A stretch of 64,000 nt of DNA from Paenibacillus xylanexedens (GTDB lineage: Bacteria; Bacillota; Bacilli; Paenibacillales; Paenibacillaceae), in the NCBI RefSeq assembly GCF_007680605.1, contig NZ_VEIO01000001.1, forward strand, positions 496,001 to 560,000, read 5' to 3'. Every line of letters starts with the position of its first letter. Position 1 is the stretch's first letter. Below are positions 1-9,932 of this stretch, in pieces. Made by a program: the position numbers and the translations under genes. The notes beneath the pieces are model-generated. The model did no database searches, was not told the DNA's origin, and saw only the letters and a program-made list of their open reading frames with translations.

Positions 1-1
1 G

Positions 2-2842
2 CTTGAATCGGCTGAAATTTTACGTTTGAAAACGGTGAGCAGCATTGCCCCAATGCTTATTCCGATGGACGATACATCACCCGGCAGCGCTTCAGAGCCT
101 ATAGAGGGTGATGTACCTCTGTCGCCTATTCAACACTGGTTTTTCAAGCAAAATTTTGCCGAAATGAATTATTGGAATAACAGCGTGACGCTGATTAGTG
201 TTACGAGGTTCAACGAACGGTTTGTCAGAGAAGCACTCCGATTGCTCACGGTTCATCATGATGCACTGCGAATGACATTTAAGCGAAATGGCAACCACAA
301 CCACATTCAGCAATCTTGTCAACATTCGGACCGGCAGGCTTTTGCCTTCCAAGAAGCGGAGTCAATAGAGGAGACGAATAGCGAGCAATTCAAGGCTGTG
401 AAGGAACGAATGATGGAAGAAATGCACCGGGCAATGGATCTGGAGCGCGGACCATTAGTACAGGCGGGCCTCATCCAGGGATCAGATCGGGACGAATTAA
501 TCTTTACGATTCACCATTTAGTCATTGATGCCATATCTTGGCGCATTTTACTGGATGATTTTTATGATATCTACCTTGCTCTAGAAAAGGACATGAAGCC
601 GATCTTGCCTTCTATATCCGATTCTTACCGGGACTACGCACAGAGAATGCATACGTATGCTTCTATTGGTGAATGGAAGGATGAGGCGCAATATTGGAAG
701 AATCTATCGGTTCGGCAGGTTTCATCGCTCATCGGGGACGGGGTAAACACGAAGGGGCAGGTTCGAGATAGTGAAGTGGCAAGCCTTCATTTTACACAAA
801 AAGCTACTACGACCCTCGTGCAATTGACGACTGAGCGATACGAGGCGGATACAGCGTCTTTGTTGCTAGCCGCGTTAGGTACTGCAATGGGGGCTATGGG
901 TGTTCAAGATGGCCTATGGGTCAACATGGAGGGACACGGTCGGGAAAGTTTCGGTGAAATTGTGGATTATTCACGAACGGTCGGCTGGTTTACATCCCAT
1001 TACCCGATTTATCTGGATATCTCAGCAGCCAAAACGCCGCACCTTTATGTGGCACAGCTTCATCATGATTTGCAACGCATCCCTAACAGGGGAGCTGGAT
1101 TTAACATATTAAAGTACATGCAGCCTGAAACAGAGACCAGATTGTTCAATGGATCTGAGATTGAGCCACAAATTTGCTTCAACTATCTTGGTGAAATGCA
1201 TGACCATCGTTATCAAAATCTGTTTCGGCTTTCGCAGCTTCCCATGCATGGAACGGAGAGTCCAGATGCGGATCGCCCATTTGCGATCACTTGTAATGTG
1301 CTCATATCGGACGGGCGGATGCTGGTGGAATTTGATTACAATAAACATCAGTTCCAAGCAGAAACCATCCAGAGAATGCTGCAAGGTTTCCTTAATGGTT
1401 TGCAAGACATGATGTATGCCGGTGAGGGAGAGATGGTTACAGAAGAGGAACATGAGGGATTTCAGCTGGTACCTTCTGCAGAAAGGGATGTCCTTGAACA
1501 GGTAGCACCTTTTCCAATGCTCAAAGCTTATCCGCTGTCACCTATGCAGGAAAGTATGTTGTTTCATTATCTCCGCTTTCCGGATTCCACGGCTTATGAG
1601 GAGCAATGTGTCATTCATTTGCAAGGTGACCTTGACTCAGAGCGGCTTAGAGACTGCTTTCAGCAGGTGGTTAATCAACATGACATCCTTCGTACCTTTT
1701 TTGCCTTGCGTGGGCTCGAACGGCCGCTTCAGGCAGTGGCGAAGTCATGGAACCTTCCCTTTGAGTTTATGGATTGGACGGCGGAACATGGCGGATGTGA
1801 GCCCGAGAAGCTTCAACAGTATCTTCGACAAAATCGTGAACGGCGCTTTAATCTATTTGGTGAGGTACCTCTGAGAGTAACACTTATTCGAACAGACGGT
1901 AACGCGTATAGTCTGGTTTGGAGCTTTCATCATATTTTGCTTGATGGGTGGAGTGTAGGCCTTCTTCTTAGTAGTATCTTCGATCTATACGCCGATCTGT
2001 CTGATATACAATCGCTTGTTTCAGCGCCGCACTATGGGGAATACATCGGGTGGCTTGAAGAACGAGATCCGTCCGTGGCTGAATCGTACTGGGCGAAGTA
2101 TTTAGCTGAATACCGCAGTAAAAATGTGCTGCCACGGTTAAAAGGATCAAGCGGTGAGTATGTAAGGGAGGAACTAACCCGTAACTTGCCAGAAACGCTC
2201 CAGGAAGCACTTAAGCAATTATCCGCCGAGTACGGTTTGACGCTAAATATTTTGTTTCAGGCTGCTTGGGCGACGGTATTGCAAAATCTCAACGAAACCG
2301 AAGATATGATCTTTGGCGCAGTGGTATCGGGCAGAAGTGTCGAGGTGCAAGATATCGAGAACATGATGGGGCTATTCATTAATACGATTCCTGTTCGGGT
2401 CAAGTCGGCATCGGGTACCTTTTTGGAACTTGCATCACAACTTCAGTGGGAACAGATGGAGAAAGAACCCTATTCCCATATTCCACTATCTTCGATCCAA
2501 AAGTCTGGCGGCGGGGCAGTTCTGGATCATATCCTTGTATTTGAAAATTATCCGCTGGAACTCCAGCTTCCTTCCGGACTGGAAATGGTAGATTACGATT
2601 TACGTGAGTATACAAGCTATGATTTCAATCTGATTATAGAGCCGCATGAGAACTTCCTCATTCGATTTGTATACAACAGTGCCGCACATAGAGCAGAAGA
2701 GCTGGAAGATTGGATGAACTGTCTGTTCATTGTTCTCAGTCAAATCAGTGGAAATCCGAATGTGTTGTTGAAAGATCTTTTCCCGGATGAAATTGTAACA
2801 AATTCAGATGAAGGAGAAAGTCTAATTAAATTCCATTTCTAG
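2..2842 (+). CDS. NRPS C-terminal part: (PCP)-E-C, 5' truncated by window
   Basis: This is the C-terminal part of a nonribosomal peptide synthetase. The frame is open to the left edge, so the protein starts upstream. The TTG at base 26 is not a real start, because the residues before it read like the end of a carrier domain. An epimerization domain follows, with HHLVIDAISW (nt about 510), the RTVGWFTS motif and FNYLGE. A full condensation domain comes next, with PLSPMQESML and the intact active-site motif HHILLDG (nt about 1927). The E domain implies that the residue loaded just upstream is converted to the D form, and the following C domain should be of the D-L type. The protein stops after the C domain, so the partner A-PCP is on the next gene, 22 bp downstream. 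This split between C and A is unusual. Cytoplasmic megaenzyme. Confidence 0.93.
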   Translation, partial: LESAEILRLKTVSSIAPMLIPMDDTSPGSASEPIEGDVPLSPIQHWFFKQNFAEMNYWNNSVTLISVTRFNERFVREALRLLTVHHDALRMTFKRNGNHNHIQQSCQHSDRQAFAFQEAESIEETNSEQFKAVKERMMEEMHRAMDLERGPLVQAGLIQGSDRDELIFTIHHLVIDAISWRILLDDFYDIYLALEKDMKPILPSISDSYRDYAQRMHTYASIGEWKDEAQYWKNLSVRQVSSLIGDGVNTKGQVRDSEVASLHFTQKATTTLVQLTTERYEADTASLLLAALGTAMGAMGVQDGLWVNMEGHGRESFGEIVDYSRTVGWFTSHYPIYLDISAAKTPHLYVAQLHHDLQRIPNRGAGFNILKYMQPETETRLFNGSEIEPQICFNYLGEMHDHRYQNLFRLSQLPMHGTESPDADRPFAITCNVLISDGRMLVEFDYNKHQFQAETIQRMLQGFLNGLQDMMYAGEGEMVTEEEHEGFQLVPSAERDVLEQVAPFPMLKAYPLSPMQESMLFHYLRFPDSTAYEEQCVIHLQGDLDSERLRDCFQQVVNQHDILRTFFALRGLERPLQAVAKSWNLPFEFMDWTAEHGGCEPEKLQQYLRQNRERRFNLFGEVPLRVTLIRTDGNAYSLVWSFHHILLDGWSVGLLLSSIFDLYADLSDIQSLVSAPHYGEYIGWLEERDPSVAESYWAKYLAEYRSKNVLPRLKGSSGEYVREELTRNLPETLQEALKQLSAEYGLTLNILFQAAWATVLQNLNETEDMIFGAVVSGRSVEVQDIENMMGLFINTIPVRVKSASGTFLELASQLQWEQMEKEPYSHIPLSSIQKSGGGAVLDHILVFENYPLELQLPSGLEMVDYDLREYTSYDFNLIIEPHENFLIRFVYNSAAHRAEELEDWMNCLFIVLSQISGNPNVLLKDLFPDEIVTNSDEGESLIKFHF

Positions 2843-2864
2843 ACAACCAGGGGGATGAAGTGAC

Positions 2865-5800
2865 ATGGATCGAACGTCGCCAAAAGAGGCTGTTTCCGCA
2901 CAGGAACTAAGATTGCAAAAGAAGCACTGGGTAAAAAAAATGCTTGCACTCCAAACGGAGGAAACGTTGTTCACGTCATCCTTCATACCTCAGCATGAGA
3001 AGTCTGCTGTTCAATCCTATAAGTTTGAGTTGGCACAGAATGTAAGCGAACGGTTACGCACCATGAGCGGGGAATCCAAAGAAGCTTTGTTTTTGATTTT
3101 ACTGACAGCTTTAAAGACTCTTCTTCACAAGCATACCAGCAGTGATTCGCTTACCGTTGCTTACCCGGTGAACAGAATACAAGACACAAGCGAACGTTCG
3201 CCGGAGCCAAACTGGATTCCACTAATCGACCATTCCCCGAAAGGCTGTACTTTCCGGGAATGGCTAAATGAACTTAAATCAACATATATCGAGACAGTCA
3301 AACACAGTGATTATTCGATGGACCGTCTTGTAGACGATATGAAGGTTGTCCATGACCGGGATTACGCTTTTCTTCAACATATTCGTTTTTCCATTCAGGG
3401 GATGTACAACATAACAGATGTAGAGAGTGAGACGCTGGGCATGCGGCTTCATATGTATTGGAGTCAGGACAAGCTGTGTGGTGTGTTAGCCGGAAATACC
3501 CGCTTCTTTAACACCCCTGATTTGGAGCGTTTTGCGAAACAGTACGGGGTTATCATTGAACAATTAATAGAGAACCCGGATCGTCCGGTGGAGGACAGTG
3601 GGGTGCTTGCTGGACTAGAACGCGACCGATTGCTGAATGAATATGCAACAGGGCCGCGCCGGACCTATGGTTCCAGTGTAATGGGTTTGTTTGCGGAGCA
3701 AGTCCGGCAGACACCAGAGGCTACAGCCATCGTGACATCGGATACTTCGATACGTTATGCAGAACTGGAGGAAAAAGTGAACCGCTGGGCCGCTGCACTA
3801 GTCAAGGACGGAACGAAACAAGGGGATATCGTAGGACTTTACCTTGACCGAAGCCTGGAGACGGCCGTCGCGATCTTAGCCGTGTGGAGGGCCGGGGCGT
3901 GTATTTTGCCAATGGATGTGCAGATGCCCGCAGAGCGAGTTCGATTCATGCTGAAAGATGCCGGGGTAAACCGTCTACTCACACAGGCCCGTTATGTTAA
4001 CCTTCCTTTGTTCCAAGACGTGGAACGATTGCTTTTGTGTGAAGACCTGGATACAGCAAGTGATGATGATGAGGCATTGAACCCCATCACGGCCGAACTG
4101 CCAGCTTATATCATATATACTTCAGGAACTACGGGGAATCCCAAAGGCGTAGTCGTAACTCATGGTGGACTGGTCAATTCAATCGCATGGAGAAAAGAAG
4201 AATATGCATTGGGAGTAGAAGACAACACGATCCAGCTCTTTTCCTATTCATTTGATGGCTTCATGACAGGATTCCTGACCCCGCTTGTGTCGGGAGCAAG
4301 TCTCTTTATGGCTACCGAAATTCAGGTTAAAGATCCATTACGTCTGAAGCAATTGCTTATCGTATATCAAATCACTCATTTTATATGTGTGCCTTCGTTG
4401 TATCGCCTGCTTTTGCAACAGATTAAACCGGAAGACCAACTGTTTGTGCGCCGTATTACGCTTGCGGGGGAGAGTGTCTCTCCTGCACTGGTTCAGGAAA
4501 GCAAGGAACGGCTTCCCGATGTGAAGATATACAACGAGTATGGTCCTACCGAATCCAGTATCGTCGCCCTCTGTAAAAGAGATGTGGAACAGGGAGAGAA
4601 GGTGACGATTGGTCGTCCGATATCGAACATGGTTGCATATATTCTCGATAACTGGAACGAGCCTGTTTCGCCGGGGATCGTTGGGGAACTTTGTTTGTCG
4701 GGTCCGGGTCTGGCTCGCGGTTATCTCAACCAGCCTGAGCTTACAGATCAAGCTTTTGTACCCAATCCGTTTATTGCGGGTGAGCGGTTATATCGGACTG
4801 GAGATCTGGCGAAATGGACGGAAGAGGGGGAAATCTGTTGTCTCGGGCGTAAGGATGCTCAGGTGAAGTTAAGAGGATATCGGATTGAGCTTCCCGAGAT
4901 TGAACAGCGTCTTCAGAGCTACCCGGGTGTTCAAGCGGCAGCGGTTGTATGTGAGGAAGAAGAAGGCATTCCCGTCCGATTGATTGCTTATCTTCAAACG
5001 GACGATATCAAGGCTGTTGAATTACGTGATTACATGGCAAGAGAGTTGCCGTTCTATATGCTTCCGGCTCGCTATTATCGACTGCATCAGCTTCCTCTAT
5101 CGGAGAACGGAAAGTTGGACAAGAAGGCGATCTCTTCGATGGAATGTATCAACCTGGATGTTGAATTTCGAGAGCCGGAAAATGAAACGGAACAGAAGTT
5201 ATGCGAGATCTTTGCTGATGTTCTTCAATTGAAGAGGGTATCCGCAGATGAGAATTTTTTTACTGCAGGAGGGCATTCCCTTAAAGCGACGATGCTGATG
5301 TCCAGAATTCAGAAAGAATTCCGTGTGGAGATCAGTGTAGATCATATTTTCGAAAAGCAGACCGTCAAGGCGTTAGCGGAAGTGATTACTTCAAAAGAAA
5401 TCAAAGCTTGTCTGGCCATTTCACCTGCAATTCCGGCGGTGCATTATCCTTTATCTTTTACGCAAGAGCAGATGTACACGTTGTTCTGTAATGATCCGCA
5501 TTCAACCGCTTATAACATGCCAGAGGCTCTTATTATCGACGGGGATTTTGACGATCAGCAACTTCGGTATGCGCTTGAGGAACTGACGAAGAGACATGAA
5601 ATTCTTCGAACGACTTTTTATGCGATCAATGGAGACCCTGTTCAGGAAGTGCACGGTGAGAGCGTTGTTTCACTTGAATATTCTGAGCAGGCTTCGGCTG
5701 ATCTTGAGGAAACGATCCGACAATTTATCCGTCCATTTGATCTGGCAAGCCTGCCGTTGTTTCGAGCTGGAATAACCAGGATGGGACCGAGAAAACATTT

Positions 5801-8800
5801 GCTTCTGATTGATCTTCATCATATCGTAGCTGACGGTGCCTCCATTGGTATATTCATCTCAGAACTTGCGAGCATCTACAATGGAGATTCGTTACCGGAA
5901 ATCAAACTTCATTATAAGGATTTCTCGGTATGGCAGCATAAACAGAAAGAGGAGCATCAATTCCAGTCTCAGAAGCAGTATTGGACGGATCAGTTCGGAA
6001 ACGGAGTTCCCGTTCTGAGTTTGCCATATGATTACCCTAGACCGAAACTTAAGAGCTTGGAGGGTAGCAAAATTCATTTTACCGCAGACGCGGCACGCAC
6101 GTCGGCTTTAAAGAAGTTGGCTGCCGAAAGCGGCGTTACACTATTCATGTTGCTCCTGACAATGTACCAGACTATGCTCTCCAAACTGTCTGGACAGAAA
6201 GAGCTGGTCGTTGGTTCGCCAGTCTCTGGCAGAACACAGGCTGATCTGGAACACACCATGGGCATGTTTGTAAACGTGGTTCCCATCCGCGCCGAGGTGT
6301 TACCGCAATTGCGTTTCACTGAGCTCCTGGCTCAGGTAAAACATACGGCGCTGGGTGCGTTTGAGCATCAGGCGATTCAATATCAGGATTTGGCGCGGAA
6401 CTTGGGATATACGCCAGATCCCAGCCGTAATCCGATGTTCGACACGATGTTTGTCCTTCAAAATATGGCTGAGAATCGTTTTGATTTTAGAGGACTGCAT
6501 TTCTCACATGTTGGCTTCGAGCAAACGGTGTCCAAATTTGATCTTACTTTAGCCGGATTTGAGGGCGGGGATGGTGTGTTGTATTTCGATTTGGAATACT
6601 GTACACGTCTTTTCCAGAGAGACAGCGTACTGCGTTATGTGGACTATTTTATGCATATTATGCAGACCGTTATAGAACATCCGCAGATACTGGTATCGCA
6701 GATGACGCTACTTCCCTTAGGGAGCCTGCACCATCAATGGAAGGAACTCAACAGCAAGAACCGATGCAATTCACCTGACCTGACTTTACTGGAGCAGTTT
6801 GCCTTACATGCCAAACGATCTCCCCACAAGGAAGCTTTGTCGTTTGGGGATTCACATATGACGTACGAACAGCTGGATACACAGTCAGAACTATGGGCTA
6901 ACTGGCTGCGTTCAAAGGACGTGGGCCTGGAAGATGTCATAGCAGTAAGACTTGAGCGTTCCTTTGAACTCGTCATTGCGTTTCTGGCGGTACTTAAGGC
7001 AGGAGCGGTATATCTGCCAATCGACCCGGAGTTTCCGGCGGAGCGCACATCATACATGCTTCAGGACAGCGAAGCAGTGCTCATGATTACGGATCAGGAA
7101 GATACACAGGATACCGCATATCATATGCCTGTTTATCTGCCTCGCGAAATCCAATTTACCGATGTGAATACAAACAAGGCATTGCATAAACCGCAAAGCA
7201 ACAATCTGGCTTATATTATCTATACTTCAGGGACTACAGGCAGACCTAAAGGTGTGGCGCTAGAGCATGCAGGACTAGCTAATCTTTCGACACTCTTTAT
7301 CTCTACGCTCGGAGTACAGTCCGAAGATCGCATCCTTCAATTTGCTTCTTGCTCTTTTGATGCTTCAATATGGGAGTTTGCCATGGCGTTTACTACCGGA
7401 GGAACACTGTGTTTAGTATCAGCAGAGACCATTGCTGATCCGTATTACTTCGAACGGTTCGTGGAAAAGGCGAATGTTACGGTTATGACGCTACCTCCAC
7501 CTTACATGGCCCGTTTGAATCCCGAGCGTTTGTCTGGCCTTCGTCTCATGATCACAGCTGGTTCAGAGCCGTCATCGGCCATGTTATCGACATGGAGCCA
7601 GCATATGCGCTGTGTGAATGCTTACGGACCAACCGAAGCATCCATATGTTCGACGATATGGGAATATCAAGCAGAGGCCGATATGCTCTCAGTACCTATC
7701 GGATACGCCATCCCTCATAGCAGACTGTGCGTTGTAGATGCAGAACTGAACCCACTGCCTGTCGGGGTGTCTGGAGAACTATGCATCGCAGGTACTGGAC
7801 TTGCCCGGAGTTATCTGAATCTGCCGGAAATAACGGGGAGACAGTTCATCTCCTCAGACATACCAGGGTTTGAGCGTATGTATCGAACGGGTGATCTGGC
7901 CAAAATGCTCCCGGATGGCAGAATGATATATCAAGGCAGAATCGACAACCAGCTTAAGATCAGAGGATACCGTGTTGAACCAAGTGAGATCGAGGCGCGA
8001 TTGCTACAAATAACCGGGGTTCGTGAAGCCGTTGTACTGACTAGGCTGTCGGAAAATGAAAATTCACTAGTTGCTTTTTACACGGGTGACGATGCACCAG
8101 AATCGCGCGAACTGAAGATCGAGCTTATGACCGTTCTGCCTCATTATATGCTTCCATCATTCTTGGTGAAGCTGGGTGAGCTCCCTGTGACGTCAAATGG
8201 CAAGGTAGATCATGCTGCACTTCAACGTTTGGAACTGTTGCAAGAGGCAGGGAAGCTATCCCGTATGCCGGAGAATGGACTGGAGGCAACGATCGTTCGT
8301 GTGTTCGAACAAGTCTTGAATGTTCATGGAATCGGAACGGACGACTTGTTTCATGAGCTGGGTGGCGATTCTATCTCGGCAATGAAAGCCAGCTTTTTGC
8401 TGAAAGAGCAGGGGGTGGCTCTGGATGTGAGAGACTTGTTAGTTCATCAATCACCTGTTGCTTTGGGAAAACGGTTGCTTCAAACGACTTGTGAAGAGGA
8501 TCGGCAACTTCAATCGGTAGAATCACCGGAACGAGTATCATGTGAAACGGAGACATACCGATCACTACAGAAGCAAGTTCAGAAGGCTCTGGATGAAAAG
8601 GAACTGGAGCTTCTGATGGCTGCCCGTGTAACCATTGCTGACCAACAAGAGACATACAGAAAACAACTGGCCGCAGAGGTGGAATTGGCGATATTGCCTC
8701 TTTCGGCTACTCAGTCCACACATCTCGGACGTGCAGAGAACGTGGGTGTTGTTCTGCATTTCCCTGCCGACAAGACAAATGAGGAAATCACTCAAGCCAT

Positions 8801-9845
8801 TCACGGATTGGTGCAGGAGCAGGAGATGCTGAGATGTCTATACAATGGCAAACAGACCAACAGCTGGAGCTTGCGGGAGCATCCTGCCGGATTTAAAGTA
8901 CCACACGTCAAACTTGAGGCAGCATGCTCCGAAGCAGTGATGGAACAACTGGTCTCGGAATTGTACTATGACAGATTTGAAGAGCATGGGTCAGACCGTT
9001 TGTTGTACCGGATGATGTTAATCGAGCACAACGGAACCGGAACCAAAGTGTTTGTGTACTCTTCTCATCATGCTTTATCGGACGGGTTGAGCTGCAGTTT
9101 AATTGCTGAGGTATTAACAGGGGCGACATCCACGTTGCACGGAAGCAAACCTTCTACCCGATATCGTGATTACCTTCGACGGATCGAGGAGGGGCCGCTA
9201 GGAATCAGCTTTCTGGAACTGGAGCGTCGCTTTGAACTGGCAACGTATCGTCAACTTCTCCTGGGAATGAGCAGTAAGCTCGCGGAGTTTCCGGCCCAGA
9301 AGAGTACGGCGATCACGTTGGAATGGGAACTTGCAGAAGGAAATCCTGAGGAAGGCTGGATGAAGGTACTCGGCTTGCTGGCGGTCTTTGGACGGGAATA
9401 TCTTGAACTACAGCAATTGCCTGTACAATTGGTCAGCAGTGGAAGACGATATGGAGAGCATACCTATTATCATCTTGTCGGTAATTTTACGGACTATATT
9501 CCCTGGGTGATGAATACCGATTCCCCGGTGGAGCAACTCTTGCAGCAAATTCGAGCTTTGAATCAAACGACTTCCTCCCACCAGATCAGGTTCACTGATA
9601 TGGAAGATCAAGGAATAGGCAAGGGTATTCTGCTCAATTATTTTGGAGCTGTCCAAGCGGAAGCGGAAGATAACTCAATACCTGCCGGAGGTCCTTCTTT
9701 TGCAGAAGCGGCTGAGCATTACGGGGTATATTTCTATGTCAGACATGTCGGTTGCAACTTGCAAGTGCATATCGCACTTCCATTCGACACGAGTGCCGAA
9801 GAACTGGAGAAGAAACTGACAGCAGGAATGTTTGCGGTGCAGTAG
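2865..9845 (+). CDS. NRPS: partial C - A(Tyr-like) - PCP - C - A(Phe) - PCP - terminal C-like domain
   Basis: A 2326-aa dimodular nonribosomal peptide synthetase. Residues about 1-250 resemble only the C-terminal lobe of a condensation domain and have no HHxxxDG. A1 has TSGTTGNPKG (about 418), YGPTESS, YRTGDLAKW and NGKLDKK. PCP1 has GGHSLKAT (Ser about 802). The C domain has HHIVADG (about 985). A2 has TSGTTGRPKG (about 1455), YGPTEAS and NGKVDHA. PCP2 has LGGDSISA (about 1833). The last about 380 residues form a C/E-like domain with an intact HHALSDG (about 2068). Aligned by eye with GrsA, the A1 pocket reads D-G-T-C-T-A-E-I-V, close to the known Tyr code DGTITAEVAK. The A2 pocket reads D-A-W-T-I-A-A-I-C, identical to the Phe code. 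There is no thioesterase, so release must use the terminal domain or an enzyme elsewhere. The start follows a GGGGGATGAAG ribosome site. Confidence 0.95.
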   Translation: MDRTSPKEAVSAQELRLQKKHWVKKMLALQTEETLFTSSFIPQHEKSAVQSYKFELAQNVSERLRTMSGESKEALFLILLTALKTLLHKHTSSDSLTVAYPVNRIQDTSERSPEPNWIPLIDHSPKGCTFREWLNELKSTYIETVKHSDYSMDRLVDDMKVVHDRDYAFLQHIRFSIQGMYNITDVESETLGMRLHMYWSQDKLCGVLAGNTRFFNTPDLERFAKQYGVIIEQLIENPDRPVEDSGVLAGLERDRLLNEYATGPRRTYGSSVMGLFAEQVRQTPEATAIVTSDTSIRYAELEEKVNRWAAALVKDGTKQGDIVGLYLDRSLETAVAILAVWRAGACILPMDVQMPAERVRFMLKDAGVNRLLTQARYVNLPLFQDVERLLLCEDLDTASDDDEALNPITAELPAYIIYTSGTTGNPKGVVVTHGGLVNSIAWRKEEYALGVEDNTIQLFSYSFDGFMTGFLTPLVSGASLFMATEIQVKDPLRLKQLLIVYQITHFICVPSLYRLLLQQIKPEDQLFVRRITLAGESVSPALVQESKERLPDVKIYNEYGPTESSIVALCKRDVEQGEKVTIGRPISNMVAYILDNWNEPVSPGIVGELCLSGPGLARGYLNQPELTDQAFVPNPFIAGERLYRTGDLAKWTEEGEICCLGRKDAQVKLRGYRIELPEIEQRLQSYPGVQAAAVVCEEEEGIPVRLIAYLQTDDIKAVELRDYMARELPFYMLPARYYRLHQLPLSENGKLDKKAISSMECINLDVEFREPENETEQKLCEIFADVLQLKRVSADENFFTAGGHSLKATMLMSRIQKEFRVEISVDHIFEKQTVKALAEVITSKEIKACLAISPAIPAVHYPLSFTQEQMYTLFCNDPHSTAYNMPEALIIDGDFDDQQLRYALEELTKRHEILRTTFYAINGDPVQEVHGESVVSLEYSEQASADLEETIRQFIRPFDLASLPLFRAGITRMGPRKHLLLIDLHHIVADGASIGIFISELASIYNGDSLPEIKLHYKDFSVWQHKQKEEHQFQSQKQYWTDQFGNGVPVLSLPYDYPRPKLKSLEGSKIHFTADAARTSALKKLAAESGVTLFMLLLTMYQTMLSKLSGQKELVVGSPVSGRTQADLEHTMGMFVNVVPIRAEVLPQLRFTELLAQVKHTALGAFEHQAIQYQDLARNLGYTPDPSRNPMFDTMFVLQNMAENRFDFRGLHFSHVGFEQTVSKFDLTLAGFEGGDGVLYFDLEYCTRLFQRDSVLRYVDYFMHIMQTVIEHPQILVSQMTLLPLGSLHHQWKELNSKNRCNSPDLTLLEQFALHAKRSPHKEALSFGDSHMTYEQLDTQSELWANWLRSKDVGLEDVIAVRLERSFELVIAFLAVLKAGAVYLPIDPEFPAERTSYMLQDSEAVLMITDQEDTQDTAYHMPVYLPREIQFTDVNTNKALHKPQSNNLAYIIYTSGTTGRPKGVALEHAGLANLSTLFISTLGVQSEDRILQFASCSFDASIWEFAMAFTTGGTLCLVSAETIADPYYFERFVEKANVTVMTLPPPYMARLNPERLSGLRLMITAGSEPSSAMLSTWSQHMRCVNAYGPTEASICSTIWEYQAEADMLSVPIGYAIPHSRLCVVDAELNPLPVGVSGELCIAGTGLARSYLNLPEITGRQFISSDIPGFERMYRTGDLAKMLPDGRMIYQGRIDNQLKIRGYRVEPSEIEARLLQITGVREAVVLTRLSENENSLVAFYTGDDAPESRELKIELMTVLPHYMLPSFLVKLGELPVTSNGKVDHAALQRLELLQEAGKLSRMPENGLEATIVRVFEQVLNVHGIGTDDLFHELGGDSISAMKASFLLKEQGVALDVRDLLVHQSPVALGKRLLQTTCEEDRQLQSVESPERVSCETETYRSLQKQVQKALDEKELELLMAARVTIADQQETYRKQLAAEVELAILPLSATQSTHLGRAENVGVVLHFPADKTNEEITQAIHGLVQEQEMLRCLYNGKQTNSWSLREHPAGFKVPHVKLEAACSEAVMEQLVSELYYDRFEEHGSDRLLYRMMLIEHNGTGTKVFVYSSHHALSDGLSCSLIAEVLTGATSTLHGSKPSTRYRDYLRRIEEGPLGISFLELERRFELATYRQLLLGMSSKLAEFPAQKSTAITLEWELAEGNPEEGWMKVLGLLAVFGREYLELQQLPVQLVSSGRRYGEHTYYHLVGNFTDYIPWVMNTDSPVEQLLQQIRALNQTTSSHQIRFTDMEDQGIGKGILLNYFGAVQAEAEDNSIPAGGPSFAEAAEHYGVYFYVRHVGCNLQVHIALPFDTSAEELEKKLTAGMFAVQ

Positions 9846-9866
9846 CTCAATTACTAATACTTTCTT

Positions 9867-9902
9867 GAAATCTCCGGGCATATTGCGTTGTTCGGAGATT
9901 TC
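9867..9902 (+). terminator. Hairpin between NRPS and glycosyltransferase
   Basis: A perfect 10-bp inverted repeat (GAAATCTCCG / CGGAGATTTC) with a 16-nt loop lies 21 bp after the NRPS stop and 30 bp before the glycosyltransferase start. The bases after it (AGGCTTTATTT) are only moderately T-rich. It may be a weak terminator, an attenuator or an mRNA-processing site that lowers expression of the downstream genes. Confidence 0.5.
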
Positions 9903-9932
9903 AGGCTTTATTTACGAAAGGGCGGTGCAGCA

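Noticed and set aside
2..9845. A thioesterase domain at the end of the NRPS
   Set aside because: No GxSxG motif or TE-like sequence follows the last PCP. The final domain has HHALSDG and is C/E-like.
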